Assembly: GCF_002874965.1 (NCBI RefSeq)
Contig: NZ_CP025624.1
Coordinates: forward strand, 1-64,000
Direction of reading: 5' to 3'
Origin: Pseudomonas sp. NC02
Lineage (GTDB): Bacteria; Pseudomonadota; Gammaproteobacteria; Pseudomonadales; Pseudomonadaceae
DNA: 64,000 nucleotides
The notes beneath the pieces are model-generated. The model was not told the origin of the DNA. It worked only from the letters and a program-made list of their open reading frames with translations, and did not search any database. This document shows, piece by piece, positions 61,356-64,000 of the stretch. Each line of letters starts with the position of its first letter. Position 1 is the stretch's first letter. A program made the position numbers and the translations under genes.

Positions 61356-62945
61356 ATGAGCGCTGTGATCGATGACCACGGTCATGCCGGTGACCACGCT
61401 CACGGCCCCGCCAAGGGCCTGATGCGTTGGGTACTGACCACCAACCACAAAGACATCGGCACGATGTACCTGTGGTTCAGCTTCTGCATGTTCCTGCTTG
61501 GTGGCTCGTTTGCCATGGTGATCCGTGCCGAGCTGTTCCAGCCGGGTTTACAGATCGTCGAGCCGGCGTTCTTCAATCAGATGACCACCATGCACGGCCT
61601 GGTGATGGTGTTCGGTGCGGTGATGCCAGCGTTTGTCGGCCTGGCCAACTGGATGATCCCGTTGATGATCGGCGCGCCCGACATGGCCCTGCCGCGCATG
61701 AACAACTTCAGTTTCTGGCTGTTGCCGGCGGCGTTCCTGATGCTGGTTTCCACCCTGTTCATGCCCGGCGGCGGGCCGAACTTCGGCTGGACCTTCTACG
61801 CCCCGCTCTCCACCACTTACGCGCCGGAAAGCGTGACGTTCTTCATCTTCGCCATCCACTTGATGGGCATCAGTTCGATCATGGGCGCGATCAACGTCAT
61901 CGCCACCATCCTCAACCTGCGCGCCCCCGGCATGACGTTGATGAAAATGCCGCTGTTCGTCTGGACCTGGCTGATCACCGCGTTCCTGCTGATCGCGGTG
62001 ATGCCGGTACTGGCGGGCTGCGTGACCATGATGCTGATGGACATCCACTTCGGCACCAGCTTCTTCAGTGCCGCCGGTGGTGGTGACCCGGTGCTGTTCC
62101 AGCATGTGTTCTGGTTCTTCGGCCACCCCGAGGTGTACATCATGATCCTGCCGGCGTTCGGTGCCGTCAGCTCGATCATCCCGACCTTCTCGCGCAAGCC
62201 GCTGTTCGGCTACACCTCGATGGTGTACGCCACGGCGAGCATCGCGTTCCTGTCGTTCATCGTGTGGGCGCACCACATGTTCGTGGTGGGCATCCCGCTG
62301 GTGGGCGAGCTGTTCTTCATGTACGCCACGCTGCTGATCGCGGTGCCCACGGGCGTGAAAGTGTTCAACTGGGTCAGCACCATGTGGCAAGGCTCGCTGA
62401 CCTTCGAGACGCCGATGCTGTTCGCGGTGGCCTTCGTGATTCTGTTCACCATCGGCGGTTTCTCCGGGCTGATGCTGGCCATCGCCCCGGCGGACTTCCA
62501 GTACCACGACACCTACTTCGTGGTGGCGCACTTCCATTACGTACTGGTGCCTGGGGCGATCTTCGGGATCTTCGCCTCGGCCTACTACTGGCTGCCGAAA
62601 TGGACCGGCCACATGTACGACGAAACCCTGGGCAAGCTGCACTTCTGGCTGTCGTTCGTGGGGATGAACATGGCGTTCTTCCCGATGCACTTCGTAGGGC
62701 TTGCCGGCATGCCGCGTCGGGTGCCGGACTACAACCTGCAGTTCGCCGACTTCAACATGGTCTCCTCCATCGGTGCCTTCACCTTTGGCGCGACGCAGAT
62801 CTTCTTCCTGTTCATCGTCATCAAGTGCATTCGTGGCGGCCCGCCTGCGCCGGCCAAGCCGTGGGATGGCGCCGAAGGGCTGGAGTGGAGCATTCCTTCG
62901 CCCGCGCCGTACCACACCTTCACCACGCCGCCGGAGGTCAAATGA
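61356..62945 (+). CDS. coxA: Cytochrome c oxidase subunit I
   Basis: The 529-residue catalytic subunit of the haem-copper oxidase has about twelve membrane helices. Key stretches include TTMHGLVMVFGAVMPAF (haem a ligand His), FWFFGHPEVYIMILPAFG (CuB His with the His-Tyr pair) and HDTYFVVAHFHYVL (haem a3/a His). It follows coxB by 58 bases, with GGAG upstream of the ATG. Confidence 0.97.
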   Translation: MSAVIDDHGHAGDHAHGPAKGLMRWVLTTNHKDIGTMYLWFSFCMFLLGGSFAMVIRAELFQPGLQIVEPAFFNQMTTMHGLVMVFGAVMPAFVGLANWMIPLMIGAPDMALPRMNNFSFWLLPAAFLMLVSTLFMPGGGPNFGWTFYAPLSTTYAPESVTFFIFAIHLMGISSIMGAINVIATILNLRAPGMTLMKMPLFVWTWLITAFLLIAVMPVLAGCVTMMLMDIHFGTSFFSAAGGGDPVLFQHVFWFFGHPEVYIMILPAFGAVSSIIPTFSRKPLFGYTSMVYATASIAFLSFIVWAHHMFVVGIPLVGELFFMYATLLIAVPTGVKVFNWVSTMWQGSLTFETPMLFAVAFVILFTIGGFSGLMLAIAPADFQYHDTYFVVAHFHYVLVPGAIFGIFASAYYWLPKWTGHMYDETLGKLHFWLSFVGMNMAFFPMHFVGLAGMPRRVPDYNLQFADFNMVSSIGAFTFGATQIFFLFIVIKCIRGGPPAPAKPWDGAEGLEWSIPSPAPYHTFTTPPEVK

Positions 62946-62958
62946 ACACCTCCCTATC

Positions 62959-63047
62959 CTGTGGGAGCTGGCTTGCCTGCGATGGCATCACTTCGGTGTA
63001 CCTGAAAGACCGAGTTGCCAGCATCGCAGGCAAGCCAGCTCCCACAG
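62959..63047. repeat. REP doublet inside the cox operon (GTGGGAGCTGGC variant)
   Basis: Arms 62959-62984 and 63022-63047 are exact 26-base reverse complements beginning CTGTGGGAGCTGGCTTGCCT. It lies between coxA and ctaG, which are read in the same direction, and takes up most of the 141-base spacer. Confidence 0.92.
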
Positions 63048-63086
63048 AAAGGCCATTCACAGAACATTCATTCGCAGGTGGCCGCC

Positions 63087-63638
63087 ATGCTTGAGTCCGT
63101 GCCTATCAAGCGCCTGGTCACGCGCCTGCTGATCCTGGTGGTGGCGATGTTCGCCTTCGGCTTTGCCCTGGTGCCGATCTACGACGTGATGTGCAAGGCG
63201 TTCGGCATCAATGGCAAGACCGCCGGGCAGTACGAAGGCGAGCAGGTGGTGGACCCGACGCGGCAGGTGCGGGTGCAGTTCCTGTCCACCAATGCCATCG
63301 ATATGGTCTGGGAATTCCACTCCAAGGCCGACGAGGTGGTGGTCAATCCCGGCGCAGTCACCGAGATGCTGTTCGTGGCCTACAACCCCACCGACAAGGC
63401 GATGACCGCCCAGGCGGTGCCGAGCATTTCGCCGGCCGAGGCGGCGATGTACTTCCACAAGACCGAGTGTTTTTGCTTCACCCAGCAAGTGCTACAGCCA
63501 GGTCAGCGCATAGAGATGCCGGTGCGCTTCATTGTCGACCGCGACATGCCGAAGGATGTGAAGCATTTGACCCTGGCGTACACGCTGTTCGATATCACCG
63601 CGCGCCAACCGCCCGTGGCTGTCCATACCGGCGGCTAG
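63087..63638 (+). CDS. ctaG: Cytochrome c oxidase assembly protein CtaG/Cox11
   Basis: The 183-residue copper chaperone has one N-terminal membrane helix (about 10-30, ALVPIYDVMCKAFG at its end). The periplasmic domain carries the copper motif ECFCFTQQ. It delivers copper to CuB of subunit I. The start MLESVPIKRLVTR at 63087 is chosen, since the upstream frame runs into the REP doublet. Confidence 0.95.
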   Translation: MLESVPIKRLVTRLLILVVAMFAFGFALVPIYDVMCKAFGINGKTAGQYEGEQVVDPTRQVRVQFLSTNAIDMVWEFHSKADEVVVNPGAVTEMLFVAYNPTDKAMTAQAVPSISPAEAAMYFHKTECFCFTQQVLQPGQRIEMPVRFIVDRDMPKDVKHLTLAYTLFDITARQPPVAVHTGG

Positions 63639-63673
63639 GCGTTGCTTGCGGGCTCGATTAGGAGAACGAATAC

Positions 63674-64000
63674 ATGTCGACTCATGATACGTACTACGTA
63701 CCAGCACAGAGCAAATGGCCAATAATTGCCACGCTGGGCATGCTGATTACGGTGGTCGGGCTGGCTACCTGGTTTAACGATTTGAAGGCCGCGCGCCCGG
63801 AATCCCACGGCCCGCTGATCTTTTTCGTCGGGGGCCTGCTGCTGGCCTACATGATGTTTGGCTGGTTCGGCGCGGTGATCAAGGAAAGCCGCGCCGGTTT
63901 GTACAGTTCACAGATGGACCGCTCCTTTCGCTGGGGCATGACCTGGTTCATCTTTTCCGAAGTGATGTTCTTCATCGCTTTTTTCGGTGCGCTGTTTTAT
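63674..64000 (+). CDS. coxC: Cytochrome c oxidase subunit III, 5' part
   Basis: The ATG at 63674 opens a frame of 109 codons that runs to the window edge. It begins MSTHDTYYVPAQSKWPII and continues with membrane helices and RWGMTWFIFSEVMFFIAFFGALF, the conserved helix region of subunit III. GGAG lies just upstream. The gene is complete at its 5' end and cut by the window. Confidence 0.93.
   Translation, partial: MSTHDTYYVPAQSKWPIIATLGMLITVVGLATWFNDLKAARPESHGPLIFFVGGLLLAYMMFGWFGAVIKESRAGLYSSQMDRSFRWGMTWFIFSEVMFFIAFFGALFY

Overview
The window is a chromosomal segment of a fluorescent Pseudomonas (P. fluorescens group). It begins at the GTG start of dnaA, so the replication origin should lie just to the left, outside the window. 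Four things support this: the order dnaA-dnaN-recF-gyrB, a gene order that follows the right side of the origin in P. aeruginosa PAO1 (from memory, roughly PA0001 to PA0108), high GC, and dispersed REP-type inverted repeats of the kind known from P. fluorescens. No rRNA, tRNA, insertion sequence, prophage or CRISPR array was seen.

Layout. 1-6216: the replication/recombination operon, with two perfect parS palindromes inside recF and a one-mismatch site just after gyrB. 6315-11037: an accessory signalling island made of an OmpR-type response regulator, a small secreted ORF, a periplasmic FecR-domain protein and a CHASE2 histidine kinase, with an unusual leader rich in hairpins. 11218-17183: envelope acyltransferases, heptose phosphatase GmhB, GlyQS and Tag. 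17318-21874: a TPR protein, TrkA, RsmB, Fmt and Def, all leftward. 22025-24583: a LysM-family gene that appears to have lost its LysM domain, then dprA and tsaC. 24714-29280: qor, hemF, aroE and a SulP carrier. 29446-33309: choline-sulfate use (ChoX, BetC, LysR regulator) and a DOPA-dioxygenase-like protein. 33412-37681: D-galactonate catabolism (dgoK, dgoA, dgoD, MFS transporter) without a local DgoR. 37850-41476: an RcnB-like protein and the trpBA/trpI divergon.

41473-50769 holds small stress and envelope genes (DUF883, dodecin, two DUF1161 paralogues, OsmC, LLM oxidoreductase, lipoproteins, Zn aminopeptidase), a HAD phosphatase, a gamma-carbonic-anhydrase-like protein, oligopeptidase A with a zinc-ribbon partner, and a periplasmic CX5R phosphatase. 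51054-54877 is a membrane gluconate 2-dehydrogenase operon. 54932-55183 is a small orphan with a dockerin/EF-hand loop. 55405-56463 is a radical SAM protein behind a near-consensus LexA box. 56660-59024 pairs a beta-carbonic anhydrase with a SulP carrier. 59154 to the end is a conserved Pseudomonas protein followed by the caa3/aa3 cytochrome oxidase operon coxB-coxA-ctaG-coxC, which runs off the window; a REP doublet sits inside that operon.

Most of the window is core genome. The parts most worth following up are the FecR/CHASE2/response-regulator island and its structured leader, the LysM-less protein, the small Ca-loop protein, the SOS-controlled radical SAM gene, and the REP doublets. All functional calls come from reading the translations and from remembered family knowledge; no database search was run.
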